43,530 nucleotides of DNA from Bradyrhizobium hipponense (GCF_008123965.1 NZ_VSTH01000192.1:1-43530); one strand, 5' to 3'. Numbered from the stretch's first letter, positions 33,365 to 42,092 are shown. Made by a program: numbers and translations. The notes: generated by a model not told the origin, from the letters alone.

Positions 33365-35272
33365 TTAGGCGAAAACCACCTCGTGCCGCATCACGAATGG
33401 GGCGAGCAGCGTGTGCACTTCGTCGGCAACTACCTCGCGCTGATCCTCCGGCAAGCCCGCAAGCGTGACAGTCGCAATCGAGCCGTGGCTGCCATGGGCG
33501 CCGACCTTGACCTTGCAGTCGATGCCGCGCCCGGCGAGCGGCGTCAGCACCTTGGTGAACACGCGCTGGGCTGCGTCCCAACGCAGATGCGGCTTGAATA
33601 CCTTGCCGACGCCGGTCACCGGCATCGGATCGATCGGGATGACCTGCACAGGAACGGCCGCGCGCTCCGGCGTGCGCTCGCGAACCCACGTCTCCAGCTC
33701 GCCAGGCTCGACTTTCGCGCCTGGCTTCAATTGCACGTAACCGACAGGCAGCTCGCCGGCATAGGCATCGGGCTGACCAACCACGGCGGCGAAGCCGACG
33801 GCGGGATGACGGAACATGATCTCCTCGATCGGCGCCGGATCGATGTTGTGACCGCCGCGGATCACGAGATCCTTGGCGCGGCCGGTGATCCAGAGATAGC
33901 CGTCGGCGTCGAGCCGGCCGAGATCGCCGGAATTGACCCAGACCTCGTCGACGAAGGCGCCCGTGTTGTGTTCGTCGTTGAGATAGCCGCCGAACACGCC
34001 GGGCCCGGCCATGATGACGACGCCGATCTCGTCAGGCGCGCAGTCGCGGATCAGGCGACCGTCGGCATCGAGTTGCACAATGCGCACGCGCGCGTACGGC
34101 ATCGGCAGGCCGACCGAACCGAGCCTGATCGGCCGCGAAGGATAGGCCAGCGTGTGCACGCTCGAGGTCTCGGTCATGCCATAGACCTCGACCACCGGCA
34201 GCTTGAGCTTGTCCTGGATCGCAGAGCCCACGGCGACGGGAATCGCCGAGCCGCCGCCGGCGGCATATTTCAGGCTGGAAATGTCGGCATTGCCCGGCGG
34301 CACCGCCAGCGTGGCGGCAAGCACCGTCGGCACGCTCGACAGCGCCTCCGGCTTGAAGCGTTCGACCAGCCCCCAGATGTTCTTCACCGAATTCGGATTG
34401 CGCCATCCGCTCGGCGACAGCACGACCAGCGAGCCACAGCCCGACAACGTCGTCAGCACCTGGGTCAGCGATCCCCCGACGTGAAACAGCGGCATGCCGA
34501 ACAGCATGTTGGCGCCCGGCTTCGGCTTCAGCAGCAAATTGAGCGCCCAGGCCTGATAGACTTGGTTGGCATGAGTGTGCCGCACCAGTTTTGGCGTACC
34601 GGTGGTGCCGCCGGTGTGGAAATAGGCGGCGATGTCGCTGCCAGCAATCTTGCGGCCGCTGACGAGCCGGTCGGACGGTTGCTGCTTGATCAGATCGCTG
34701 AACGCAAAGATCCCTTTCGCCGGATCGCCGCCGCCGAACACCTGCACGATCGCCTTGAGATGCTTGAGCTGCGGGCGAATCTGCTCGACCTTCTGCCAGA
34801 TGTCGGTGCCCGGCATCGGCCCGAGCGCCACCAGGATTTTCGTTTTCGCGGCCTCCAGGATCTCCGCGATCTGATGCGGCTCCAGCAGCGGATTGACGGG
34901 ATTGGCGATGCCCGCGGCCTCGGCGCCGAACAGCGTCACGAAGGCATCCGGCACCAGCGGCAGCATGAAGCTGATGACGTCGTCCTTTTCCGCGCCGAGC
35001 GCGTGAAACATGTTGGCGACCTGCGTGACGCGGGCGACGAAATCGCGATAGGTCACCACGACGGGCGTGTCGGCCGGATCGGCGTTTTGCAGAAACTGGA
35101 TCGCGGCCCCATCGGGGTTGCGCGCGGCGCCTAAGCTGATGGCGTCATAGGTGCTCTCGGCCGCGACGCGCTTCGCGTAGGGGACCTGCTCGAATGCCCG
35201 GAGCCCCTCGTCCGTCGCCAGGTCCGGATAGTCGTTGCCGATGAGCCGATCGAGCGCGTGGATGCCCGCCAT
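33365..35272 (-). CDS. Acyl-CoA synthetase (AMP-dependent synthetase/ligase)
   Basis: A 635-residue adenylate-forming enzyme that activates a carboxylic acid to its CoA thioester through an acyl-AMP. The phosphate loop is YFHTGGTTGTPKLVRH (~217-232), the A5 motif YGMTE (364-368), the later core LGRLDADGYLWITGRAKDL and the C-terminal lysine region VTGVGKVFKP. GGAGG about 10 nt upstream supports the ATG ending at 35272. Its last ~70 residues extend past the usual end, and its final codons are duplicated as a fragment at 29753-29809. Substrate (fatty or aromatic acid) cannot be told from motifs. Monocistronic, divergent from the SecD-like gene. Confidence 0.93.
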   Translation of the reverse strand: MAGIHALDRLIGNDYPDLATDEGLRAFEQVPYAKRVAAESTYDAISLGAARNPDGAAIQFLQNADPADTPVVVTYRDFVARVTQVANMFHALGAEKDDVISFMLPLVPDAFVTLFGAEAAGIANPVNPLLEPHQIAEILEAAKTKILVALGPMPGTDIWQKVEQIRPQLKHLKAIVQVFGGGDPAKGIFAFSDLIKQQPSDRLVSGRKIAGSDIAAYFHTGGTTGTPKLVRHTHANQVYQAWALNLLLKPKPGANMLFGMPLFHVGGSLTQVLTTLSGCGSLVVLSPSGWRNPNSVKNIWGLVERFKPEALSSVPTVLAATLAVPPGNADISSLKYAAGGGSAIPVAVGSAIQDKLKLPVVEVYGMTETSSVHTLAYPSRPIRLGSVGLPMPYARVRIVQLDADGRLIRDCAPDEIGVVIMAGPGVFGGYLNDEHNTGAFVDEVWVNSGDLGRLDADGYLWITGRAKDLVIRGGHNIDPAPIEEIMFRHPAVGFAAVVGQPDAYAGELPVGYVQLKPGAKVEPGELETWVRERTPERAAVPVQVIPIDPMPVTGVGKVFKPHLRWDAAQRVFTKVLTPLAGRGIDCKVKVGAHGSHGSIATVTLAGLPEDQREVVADEVHTLLAPFVMRHEVVFA

Positions 35273-35337
35273 GAATTCCGTCCTCCCTCAGGTGCATTTC
35301 CCCGCCTCCTGTCTTTTGACATTGGTTCAGGCGAGGC

Positions 35338-35358
35338 CGCGACCGATTGCCGGTCGCG
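35338..35358. repeat. GC-rich hairpin in the acyl-CoA synthetase/SecD-like spacer
   Basis: CGCGACCG, 5-nt loop, CGGTCGCG: perfect 8-bp arms 66-86 bp upstream of the acyl-CoA synthetase start, in the divergent region. It could be an operator or a leader hairpin; no T-tract follows on either side. Confidence 0.4.
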
Positions 35359-35516
35359 CGGACAGAATGATGGATGATTTGGCGTTCGTCTATTCCTTAC
35401 CGGCTGCGGCGATCGAGCCCCGTTGAAACGTCCTTTGAACCTCCTCGCACGATCCGGGGACCAAGAACTGGCACCGGGCCGCCAGCCAGCGCCTTGCCGC
35501 AAGACTTGAGGACACC

Positions 35517-36603
35517 ATGCCCACCCCGAACCGGATCACGCGGCTGCTCGTCGCACTCGCCGTAGCCTCGGCGATCGCCCTGCCCTGCGCCGCGGTGGCC
35601 GAGGAGGCGCAGCTCGACAAGATGCGCGCGAAGGTCTCGGCCTTCATCAGCAACATGATGGAGAAGCAGGGCGGCTCGCGCATCGTCTACAAGGTCGATG
35701 CCGGCGCCTTGCGCGAGTCTGTGGTCACCGAATTGCGCGACGACGCCTACAAGAACCTCCGTGAACCTCCGTGAGAGCCGCATTGCGTTCTCCGGCCTTG
35801 CAATTCGCGAAGGAAGCGTCGAGGTAAAGATCGCGGATGCCAAGGGGCGCGAGCAACTCGTGCGCAAGCTCGCGTCAGCCGCGGAGAATTTGCCCACGCA
35901 TGCGCTCTCCGTGACAGATGGCGGCGACGGCCTGACCAGACTCGCGCCCACTGACGCTGCACTCGCCAGCGGGCTGCACGATCTCCTCGAAGATTCCGTC
36001 GCCATGATCGAGCAGCGCCTCAAGGACATCGGCATCAAGCTCACCAGCGTCCAGCCCGACGGGCCGGACCGCATCCGCATCTTCCTGCCGGACGTGATGG
36101 AGCCGGAGCGCGTGACTGCGGTCTTTGCCAAGAAGGTCCGGGTCAGCTTCCGCCTGATCGACATTTCGATGCCTGCGGAACAGGCGCAGCAAGGCACGCC
36201 TCCCGCGGGGGCGGAAATCCTGTTCGGGTTCAAGGACAAGCGTCCCTACCTGGTCGCCAAGGAAAGCGCGCTTGAGGGCGACGACCTCAGCTACGCCGGC
36301 CCCGGCTATGCGAGCGGCACGCAGGATCCGATCGCCTCGTTCCGCTTCAACGGGCGCGGCACCCGCCGCTTTGCCCACGTCACGGAAGAGAATATCGGAA
36401 AACCCTTTGCGATCGTGCTCGACGACAAGGTGATCTCGGCCCCCGTGATTCGCGAGCCCATCACCGGCGGCTCGGGCCAGATCTCCGGCAATTTCACCCT
36501 GAATGAGGCCAACAGCGTCGCCATGATGCTGCGCGCAGGCTCGCTGCCGGGGCATTTGGCCCTGATCGAGCAGCAGATCATCCAGCCCGCCGCCAAGCCG
36601 TAA
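35517..36603 (+). pseudogene. Secreted SecD-like P1-domain protein broken by a 10-bp tandem duplication
   Basis: The gene reads MPTPNRITRLLVALAVASAI (signal peptide, likely cut after AVA near residue 28) then SecD-like sequence (MEKQGGSRIVYKVDAGAL, ELRDDAYKNLRE) and stops after 85 residues at 35774. The SecD match continues in the next frame (SRIAFSGLAIREGSVEVKIA ... DDKVISAPVIREPITGGSGQ, ISGNFTLNEANSVAMMLRAG). The cause is visible: AACCTCCGTG is present twice in tandem (35754-35763 and 35764-35773). Removing one copy restores KNLRESRIAF and a 358-residue protein. Even when repaired it lacks all the SecD membrane helices beyond the first, so it was a periplasmic P1-like module and not a full translocase subunit. 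Only the first 85 residues are now made from the native start. Confidence 0.82.
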
Positions 36604-36829
36604 AGCCGCCGGTCTCCGCCTCTCCGATCACGCCGACGGCCCCATCCCTTCCGGGTGTCGAAAACGCACGAAGCGGGTCCCGCGTGCGACAGGCGGCCAA
36701 TTGCCGAATCCGCCGTTCGGGATAGAATTGCCGGACCGCCGGAAATGCTGGTCAAACGCCCGTCATCCGATTTCGATTATCCCTCTTCGGGACAGCGACG
36801 AAGACCGGCGGTCTTACGCAGAGGACATT

Positions 36830-37639
36830 ATGATGCCGTCCGGCAGCGCAGACATTTCGTCGATCCTCGACCGCATTCTCAATGCGGCGGCGGACAATCT
36901 CAGGATCGCGAAGATTTTCGTCCAGATGGGCCTCGATCCCGACAACATCACCTATGACGCGCTGTTCAATCGGATACTGGAGATCGTGGTCCACAACATC
37001 ACGTTTGCCAATCTGTTCGCCGCGGTCGGCGCCGGCTTCTTCGTCGCCACCCTGCTGATGCGGACGATGGTGCCGCTGCGCGTCGCCAACATGATCGGCT
37101 GCGCGTTCTTCGCCCTTTTCGGCGCGCTCTCCGCGAATGTCTCGACGTTCCTGCTGTATCTCTTATTGCTTCCGATCAACGCCTTGCGCCTGCGGCAAAT
37201 GCTCAAGCTCGTCAAGAAGGCGCGCCATGCCGCCGAAGGCGACATGTCGATCGAGTGGCTGAAGCCGTTCATGACCGAACGGAAATATCGCCGCGGCGAC
37301 ACGCTCTTCAAAATGCGCGATCCGGCGAATGAAATGTTTCTCACGGTTACCGGCAAGTTCCTCGTCAAGGAAATCAACATCGAGATTTTGCCGGGAACTC
37401 TCATGGGAGAACTGGGCTTCCTCACGCCGGATAACCGGCGAACCGGAACGGTCGAGTGCATCGAAGACGGTCAGGTCTTGACGATCACCTATGACCGGTT
37501 GCTCGAGATCTACTTCCAGGATCCGCAATTCGGCTACTACTTCCTGGTCCTCACCAGCCAGCGCCTGCTGCAAAACATCCAGCGTTTGCAGGACCAGCTG
37601 AGCGCTGAACGAGCCGCGACCACGAACAGGATCGCATGA
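36830..37639 (+). CDS. Membrane protein with C-terminal cyclic-nucleotide-binding domain
   Basis: A 269-residue protein. The N-terminal half has two to three hydrophobic segments (ANLFAAVGAGFFVATLLM, VANMIGCAFFALFGALSANV, STFLLYLLLLPIN); the C-terminal half (~125-250) is a cNMP-binding/CRP-like beta-barrel (FMTERKYRRGDTLFKMRDPA, GKFLVKEINIEILPGTLMGE, LGFLTPDNRRTGTVECIEDG). The phosphate-binding cassette is degenerate: GELGFLTPDNRRTGT keeps GE and an Arg before T. No DNA-binding HTH and no ion-selectivity filter is present. I choose ATG 36830 (GAGGA just upstream, with a second ATG at 36833); the frame from 36701 is unsupported. Role: a membrane-anchored nucleotide sensor of unknown output. 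Confidence 0.86.
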   Translation: MMPSGSADISSILDRILNAAADNLRIAKIFVQMGLDPDNITYDALFNRILEIVVHNITFANLFAAVGAGFFVATLLMRTMVPLRVANMIGCAFFALFGALSANVSTFLLYLLLLPINALRLRQMLKLVKKARHAAEGDMSIEWLKPFMTERKYRRGDTLFKMRDPANEMFLTVTGKFLVKEINIEILPGTLMGELGFLTPDNRRTGTVECIEDGQVLTITYDRLLEIYFQDPQFGYYFLVLTSQRLLQNIQRLQDQLSAERAATTNRIA

Positions 37640-37666
37640 TCGGCGCGAGCGACCCGGCGTCGCCGC

Positions 37667-38308
37667 TCAGCTCAGCAGCAGCGCCATGCCAGGATCGCCC
37701 TTCTCCATCGCGCGCTGGTAGCCCGGACGGGCGCCGACGCGGCCGAGATATTTGACCACGTTCGGACATCGCGCGAGATCGTAGGCCTGGAAGTAGCGCA
37801 TCGTGGTGAGCGAGAAGCCCATCATGATGTCGGCGGTGGTGAAGCCGCTGCCGGCCAGATATTCGGCGGCGCCCACCCTGGCATCGACGAGATCGAAGGC
37901 CCGATCGACGCGCGCCTTGATCGCAAGCAGCATCGGATTGTCCTCGGCGAGCTTGAGCCGGTTCAGAAGCATCAGCCGGCCCATACCAGCTTGCAGCGTG
38001 CCGTTGGCGAAGTGAAACCAGTACAGGAACTGCGCGAAGTCGGGATCATCCGGGCGCTTCACGAGGCGGCCGTTGCCGTATTTGGCAATGATGTAGTCGA
38101 CGATGGCGCCGGATTCGGCGAGCATGAGATCGCCGTCGGCAATGACCGGTGCCGCCCCGATCGGATGTAGCGCCTTGTACTCGGCCGGCGCCAGCATAGT
38201 CAGGGGATCGCGCGTATAGCGCTTCAGCTCATAGGGAATGTCGAGCTCCTCGCAGAGCCAGACGATGCGCTCGGATTGCGATTTGCCGAGATGATGGACG
38301 GTGAGCAT
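37667..38308 (-). CDS. Glutathione S-transferase family protein
   Basis: A 213-residue cytosolic GST. The N-terminal thioredoxin-like domain reads MLTVHHLGKSQSERIVWLCE with the cis-Pro/ESGAIVDYI motif (GAAPVIADGDLMLAESGAIV), and the helical C-terminal domain follows (~85-205) with FTTADIMMGFSL. The ATG ending at 38308 is preceded by GGAGG at ideal distance. The frame remains open upstream to 38590, but that part has no ribosome site and no GST similarity. Substrate and the residue activating glutathione (possibly S10 or the nearby serines) are not certain. Confidence 0.93.
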   Translation of the reverse strand: MLTVHHLGKSQSERIVWLCEELDIPYELKRYTRDPLTMLAPAEYKALHPIGAAPVIADGDLMLAESGAIVDYIIAKYGNGRLVKRPDDPDFAQFLYWFHFANGTLQAGMGRLMLLNRLKLAEDNPMLLAIKARVDRAFDLVDARVGAAEYLAGSGFTTADIMMGFSLTTMRYFQAYDLARCPNVVKYLGRVGARPGYQRAMEKGDPGMALLLS

Positions 38309-38609
38309 GGCGCCTCCTGCGACATTTGCCTGTCGGGCGAAACACCGCATTGTTTCTACGGCTTGGCAAAGGCCGTCAACTTTCGCCGTGCACAGACGCA
38401 GCGCAGAGCGGCGCCCTGCCCCGCTTCTGCCGGCTTGAGGTCTTAGCGGCAGCGCCGGCGTCGGGTTGATGACTTCCCAGATCAGGCCAGTGGCGCTGAG
38501 CCGCACGATCACATAGCCGCTGACGGTATGGATCGACCGGTAAAAGGAAGATTCGCCGCAAAACCGCCCCAAAAACCGAATGGTAACCATGACGGGGTAG
38601 GGTAATCAC
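38309..38609. other. Intergenic region between the GST gene and murI
   Basis: About 300 bp. It must contain promoters for both divergent genes. I see no clear hexamer pair or operator. The minus-strand frame open from 38590 in frame with the GST gene encodes a plausible-looking peptide (FYRSIHTVSGYVIVRLSATG) but has no ribosome site; I do not call it a gene. Confidence 0.4.
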
Positions 38610-39407
38610 GTGACCAATTCTCCGACGATCCTGGTGTTCGATTCCGGCCTTGGCGGGCTCACGGTGCTGCGTGAGGTCGTGGCTGCGCGCCCGGATGCGC
38701 ATTACGTTTACGTGGCCGACGACGCCTTCTTTCCCTACGGCCACCACAGCGAGGACGAGATCATCGCCCGTGTGGTGCCGCTGATGGGCGAACTGATCGG
38801 CACACATGATCCTGACCTCGTCGTCATCGCCTGCAACACAGCCTCCACCTTGGTCCTATCGCACCTGCGCGCCGTTTATTCCGTGCCCTTCGTCGGCACG
38901 GTGCCGGCGATCAAGCCGGCCTGCGCCCACTCGAAGAGCCGCCGCGTCTCGGTGCTTGGCACCAAGGGCACGGTGAAGCGCGAGTACACCCGCGCGCTGA
39001 TCCGCGACTTCGCCCAGGGTTGCGAGGTGACGCTGGTGGGCTCGCCCGAGCTCGCCTCGCTCGCAGAACGCGCGCTCGGCGGCGATACGATCAGCGACGG
39101 CGCCATTCTGGCCGAGCTCTCCCCCTGCTTCGTCGGCGATCCCGCCGACGCAGGCGCGCGCACGGATACGGTGGTGCTCGCCTGCACGCATTACCCGCTG
39201 CTGCTCGAGCGCTTGACGCGGCTTGCGCCCTGGCCGGTCGACTGGATAGATCCGGCACCTGCGATCGCCCGCCGCGTCTCGGACCTGCTCGGCTCGCACA
39301 TCGGCGGCATCGTGCAGTCCGGCGCCGAGATGATCTTCACCTCGAACCGCGTGCATGGTCTCGGCGCAGCCCTGACGCCGTTCTTCGGCGGCCGCGTGCC
39401 GGCCTGA
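38610..39407 (+). CDS. murI: Glutamate racemase
   Basis: A 265-residue cofactor-independent racemase making D-glutamate for peptidoglycan. Motifs are VFDSGLGGLTVL (D11), VADDAFFPYG, IACNTAST with catalytic C75, VGTVPAIKPA, and ACTHYPLLLE with the second catalytic cysteine C192. Start is GTG at 38610 with a purine-rich GGGGTAGGG before it. Both catalytic cysteines are present, so it should be active. The downstream aldolase gene begins 62 bp later on the same strand, possibly cotranscribed. Confidence 0.95.
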   Translation: MTNSPTILVFDSGLGGLTVLREVVAARPDAHYVYVADDAFFPYGHHSEDEIIARVVPLMGELIGTHDPDLVVIACNTASTLVLSHLRAVYSVPFVGTVPAIKPACAHSKSRRVSVLGTKGTVKREYTRALIRDFAQGCEVTLVGSPELASLAERALGGDTISDGAILAELSPCFVGDPADAGARTDTVVLACTHYPLLLERLTRLAPWPVDWIDPAPAIARRVSDLLGSHIGGIVQSGAEMIFTSNRVHGLGAALTPFFGGRVPA

Positions 39408-39469
39408 CTTTGCGCGCCGGCGGCGCGCTGCTAGGCTCTGCCATCGTCATCTGCCTGCAGGTTTCTCCC

Positions 39470-40243
39470 ATGTCGGCTCCGACTACGCCGCTCAACCGTC
39501 TGCGCCAATTGTGGCGCGAGGGCCGCCCTGCCTTCGGCGCAATCGCGACCATCCCGAGCGTGCAGACCGTGCAGATCATGGCGCGCTCGCTCGACTGGAT
39601 CATCGTCGATCTCGAGCATGGGCCGATCGGCCTGACCGAAGCGCACGCGATGATCGCGGCGACGACGGGCACGCCCTGCATGCCGCTGGTGCGGATCGCG
39701 GCGAACGAGCCTTGGCTTGCTAAGGCCCCAATGGACATCGGCGCCTTCGGCATCAACTTTCCGATGATCACCAATCGCGCCGAGGCCGACAAGGCGGTGC
39801 GCAGCGTGCGTTATCCGCCGCGCGGTGACCGCCTCTGGGGGCCTTTCCACGCGCCGTTCCGCTGGGGACAGTCAATGCCCGACTACATGGCCGGCGCCGA
39901 CGACGAGATGATCTGCATGATCACCATCGAGCATGTCGATGCCGTCAACCGCATCGACGAGATCATGGCCACCCCTGGCATCGACGTCGCGGTGATCGGC
40001 CCCGGCGACCTTGCCACCTCCATCGACAAGCGCGGCCAGATGGACGATCCGAAGCTCCTGGAGCTGATCGCGCGCGCCGAAGCCGGCATCCTCAAGAGCG
40101 GCGTGCCGATCGGTGGCGTGGCGCGCACCGCCGAACAGGCCAACGCCCTGGTCGACCGCGGCTACCGCGCGATCGCGCTCGGCTTCGACTGGTCGTTATT
40201 CCAGCGCGGCATCCTGGCGGCGTTCGAGGGGATCAAGCGCTAA
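39470..40243 (+). CDS. HpcH/HpaI-family aldolase
   Basis: A 257-residue class II (metal-dependent) aldolase of the HpcH/HpaI/CitE fold, which cleaves 2-keto-3-deoxy or 4-hydroxy-2-oxo acids to pyruvate plus an aldehyde. Visible family features are WIIVDLEHGPIGL (catalytic His), PLVRIAANEP (Arg binding pyruvate), GAFGINFPMITNRAEA and MITIEHVDAVNRIDE, then VAVIGPGDLATSI. The ATG at 39470 starts the common MSAPTTPLNRLRQLWREGRP; the long frame from 39020 is a shadow of murI. Exact substrate unknown. Confidence 0.9.
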   Translation: MSAPTTPLNRLRQLWREGRPAFGAIATIPSVQTVQIMARSLDWIIVDLEHGPIGLTEAHAMIAATTGTPCMPLVRIAANEPWLAKAPMDIGAFGINFPMITNRAEADKAVRSVRYPPRGDRLWGPFHAPFRWGQSMPDYMAGADDEMICMITIEHVDAVNRIDEIMATPGIDVAVIGPGDLATSIDKRGQMDDPKLLELIARAEAGILKSGVPIGGVARTAEQANALVDRGYRAIALGFDWSLFQRGILAAFEGIKR

Positions 40244-40336
40244 GCAGTTGCGGCCAGTCTTGCCGGGAACCGCTGCGCTGCCAGGGTCGGCCGTTCCAGG
40301 GAGTTCAAGACGCCAAGACCAATTCCGATAAGCCAT

Positions 40337-40391
40337 TGAAAATCATGAGAATTTTCATCGTGACAGGTCCAAAACGCTGGCGACGCCAGCG
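40337..40391. repeat. Two adjacent inverted repeats after the aldolase gene
   Basis: First TGAAAAT, 7-nt spacer, ATTTTCA (40337-40357); then CGCTGGC, 3-nt loop, CGCCAGCG-type arm GCCAGCG (40375-40391). Both have perfect 7-bp arms. The second is a GC-rich hairpin but has no T-tract. They lie between the aldolase and the next gene, about 116-170 bp upstream of that gene, and could be operator and terminator elements. Confidence 0.35.
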
Positions 40392-40506
40392 CCCTCATGA
40401 TGCGGCGAACCGACTGGCCCCAAGCCGGTTGGTTCATGCTAGAGCAGGCGGCGAGCGGAGAAGCCCCTCGCTGCACATATTTTAATCCCGCAGGAACCAG
40501 AGAACG

Positions 40507-41274
40507 ATGCGCGGTCAACCGAAGAACATTTCGCTGCCGCGCCGCCTCATCGTCGACCTCATGCGCGCCTCGATGGGCGTGCCTTTCGTCTCGCTGTCCC
40601 GCCCGCTCCGTATCCGCTCCCTGCTCGAGGCCCGCGCTGGCGCGGCCGTACCGGCCGGCTGGGCCGCGATGTTCGTCAAGGCTTTCGCCCTGGTTGCCCG
40701 GGATGAGCCGATCCTGCGCACGGTCTACGCTAAGTGGCCGTGGCCGATGCTCTACGAGCTTCCAAAGAGCGTGGCGTCGATAGCCATCGCCCGGATCGAG
40801 GACGGCGAGGAATGCGTGCTGCCGCAGCGAATCGCGGCCCCGGAGGCCCTGCCCCTGGCTGAGGTCGACGCCCTGATCCGGCACGCCAAGACGGCGCCGA
40901 TCGAGGACGTCCCCATGTTTCGCAAGATCATGCGGGCGACCCGGCTGCCGCTGCCGCTGCGGCGCCTGTCCTGGGCGATCGGCCTGAATTTCGGCCGACA
41001 GCGAGGGAACTGGTTCGGCAGCTTCTCGGTGACCTCGGTGGCCGCCTATGGCGGCGGCGAGCTCCAGGCCATCACGCCGGGCCCTTTCATCGTCAGCTAC
41101 GGAGCGGTGGCGCCGGACCAGACCATCCATGTCGTGATCCGCTGGGACCATCGGGTCACTGACGCCGCCCCGATCGCCCGGGTCCTAACCCGGCTGGAAC
41201 AGGTGCTGAACACTGAAATCGCTACCGAATTGCGCGCGGCCGGACCGAAGTCGGTTCGGGCGGTCAGGACCTGA
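40507..41274 (+). CDS. Stand-alone E2-type 2-oxoacid dehydrogenase acyltransferase domain protein
   Basis: A 255-residue protein resembling the catalytic domain of E2 acyltransferases (chloramphenicol-acetyltransferase fold). The C-terminal VVIRWDHRVTDAAPIARVLT corresponds to the DHRxxDG active-site region with its catalytic His, but the usual Gly after Asp is Ala. An upstream FGSFSVTSVAAYGG block also fits the fold. There is no lipoyl or E1/E3-binding domain, so it is not a normal dehydrogenase core. GGAA/AGAGAA purines precede the ATG at 40507. Such single-domain proteins are known but poorly studied. The acyl donor and acceptor are unknown. Confidence 0.75.
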   Translation: MRGQPKNISLPRRLIVDLMRASMGVPFVSLSRPLRIRSLLEARAGAAVPAGWAAMFVKAFALVARDEPILRTVYAKWPWPMLYELPKSVASIAIARIEDGEECVLPQRIAAPEALPLAEVDALIRHAKTAPIEDVPMFRKIMRATRLPLPLRRLSWAIGLNFGRQRGNWFGSFSVTSVAAYGGGELQAITPGPFIVSYGAVAPDQTIHVVIRWDHRVTDAAPIARVLTRLEQVLNTEIATELRAAGPKSVRAVRT

Positions 41275-41474
41275 TTTCGCGGCTATTCTCATTGACAGCA
41301 CGCCCCAAACTCTCCTAAAAGCCGCCTGCTCGCGGGCCGATTTCGGCCCGCGAAGCGTTTCGCGACCCGTGGTCCTGTCCCTTCCAGCTTTGGGGATCGG
41401 ACCTGTCGGTGCCGGGCATAGCCCGTCACACAGGAGGGCGCGTTTCCTCAAACCATGAACCGACAGAGGACGCG

Positions 41475-42092
41475 ATGACTAAGCGCAGTGAGGCGAAGTA
41501 CAAGATCGATCGCCGTATGGGCCAGAACATCTGGGGCCGCCCGAAGAGCCCCGTCAATCGCCGCGAGTACGGCCCCGGCCAGCACGGCCAGCGCCGCAAG
41601 GGCAAGCTCTCGGACTTCGGCGTGCAGCTGCGCGCCAAGCAGAAGCTGAAGGGCTATTACGCCAACATCAGCGAGCGTCAGTTCCACGGCGTCTATGTCG
41701 AGGCGAGCCGCCTCAAGGGCGACACCGGCGAGAACCTGATCGGCCTGCTCGAGCGCCGTCTCGACGCGGTCGTGTACCGCGCCAAGTTCGTCTCCACGAT
41801 CTTCGCCGCGCGCCAGTTCATCAACCACGGCCACATCAAGGTGAACGGCCGCAAGGTCAACATCTCGAGCTACCAGCTCAAGGTCGGCGACGTGATCGAG
41901 GTCAAGGAAGCCTCCAAGCAGCTCGCCCATGTGCTCGAAGCCAGCCAGCTCGCCGAGCGCGACACTCCCGACTATCTCGAAGTCGACCACGGCAAGATGA
42001 CCGCGAAATACATCCGCATCCCCGGCCTCTCCGACGTGCCGTTCCCGGTGCAGATGGAGCCGCATCTGGTCGTCGAATTCTATTCGCGCTGA
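41475..42092 (+). CDS. rpsD: 30S ribosomal protein S4
   Basis: A 205-residue primary 16S rRNA-binding protein. It begins MTKRSEAKYKIDRRMGQNIW and has the S4 RNA-binding fold with LLERRLDAVVYRAKFVSTIF, AARQFINHGHIKVNGRKVNI and the C-terminal VPFPVQMEPHLVVEFYSR. GAGGA lies about 6 nt before the ATG at 41475; the longer frame from 41409 runs through leader sequence. It stands apart from the other ribosomal protein operons, as commonly seen in alphaproteobacteria, and ends at a strong terminator. In some bacteria S4 controls its own operon; no leader structure is evident here. Confidence 0.98.
   Translation: MTKRSEAKYKIDRRMGQNIWGRPKSPVNRREYGPGQHGQRRKGKLSDFGVQLRAKQKLKGYYANISERQFHGVYVEASRLKGDTGENLIGLLERRLDAVVYRAKFVSTIFAARQFINHGHIKVNGRKVNISSYQLKVGDVIEVKEASKQLAHVLEASQLAERDTPDYLEVDHGKMTAKYIRIPGLSDVPFPVQMEPHLVVEFYSR

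Noticed and set aside
33290..35134. 614-codon plus-strand frame opposite the acyl-CoA synthetase
   Set aside because: Shadow; His/Arg/Asp-rich composition and no ribosome site, while the minus strand carries all adenylation motifs.
38309..38590. N-terminal extension of the GST frame
   Set aside because: No ribosome site and no GST similarity, while the ATG at 38308 has a near-ideal GGAGG.
39020..39469. N-terminal extension of the HpcH/HpaI aldolase frame
   Set aside because: It overlaps murI out of frame and has shadow-type Arg-rich sequence.
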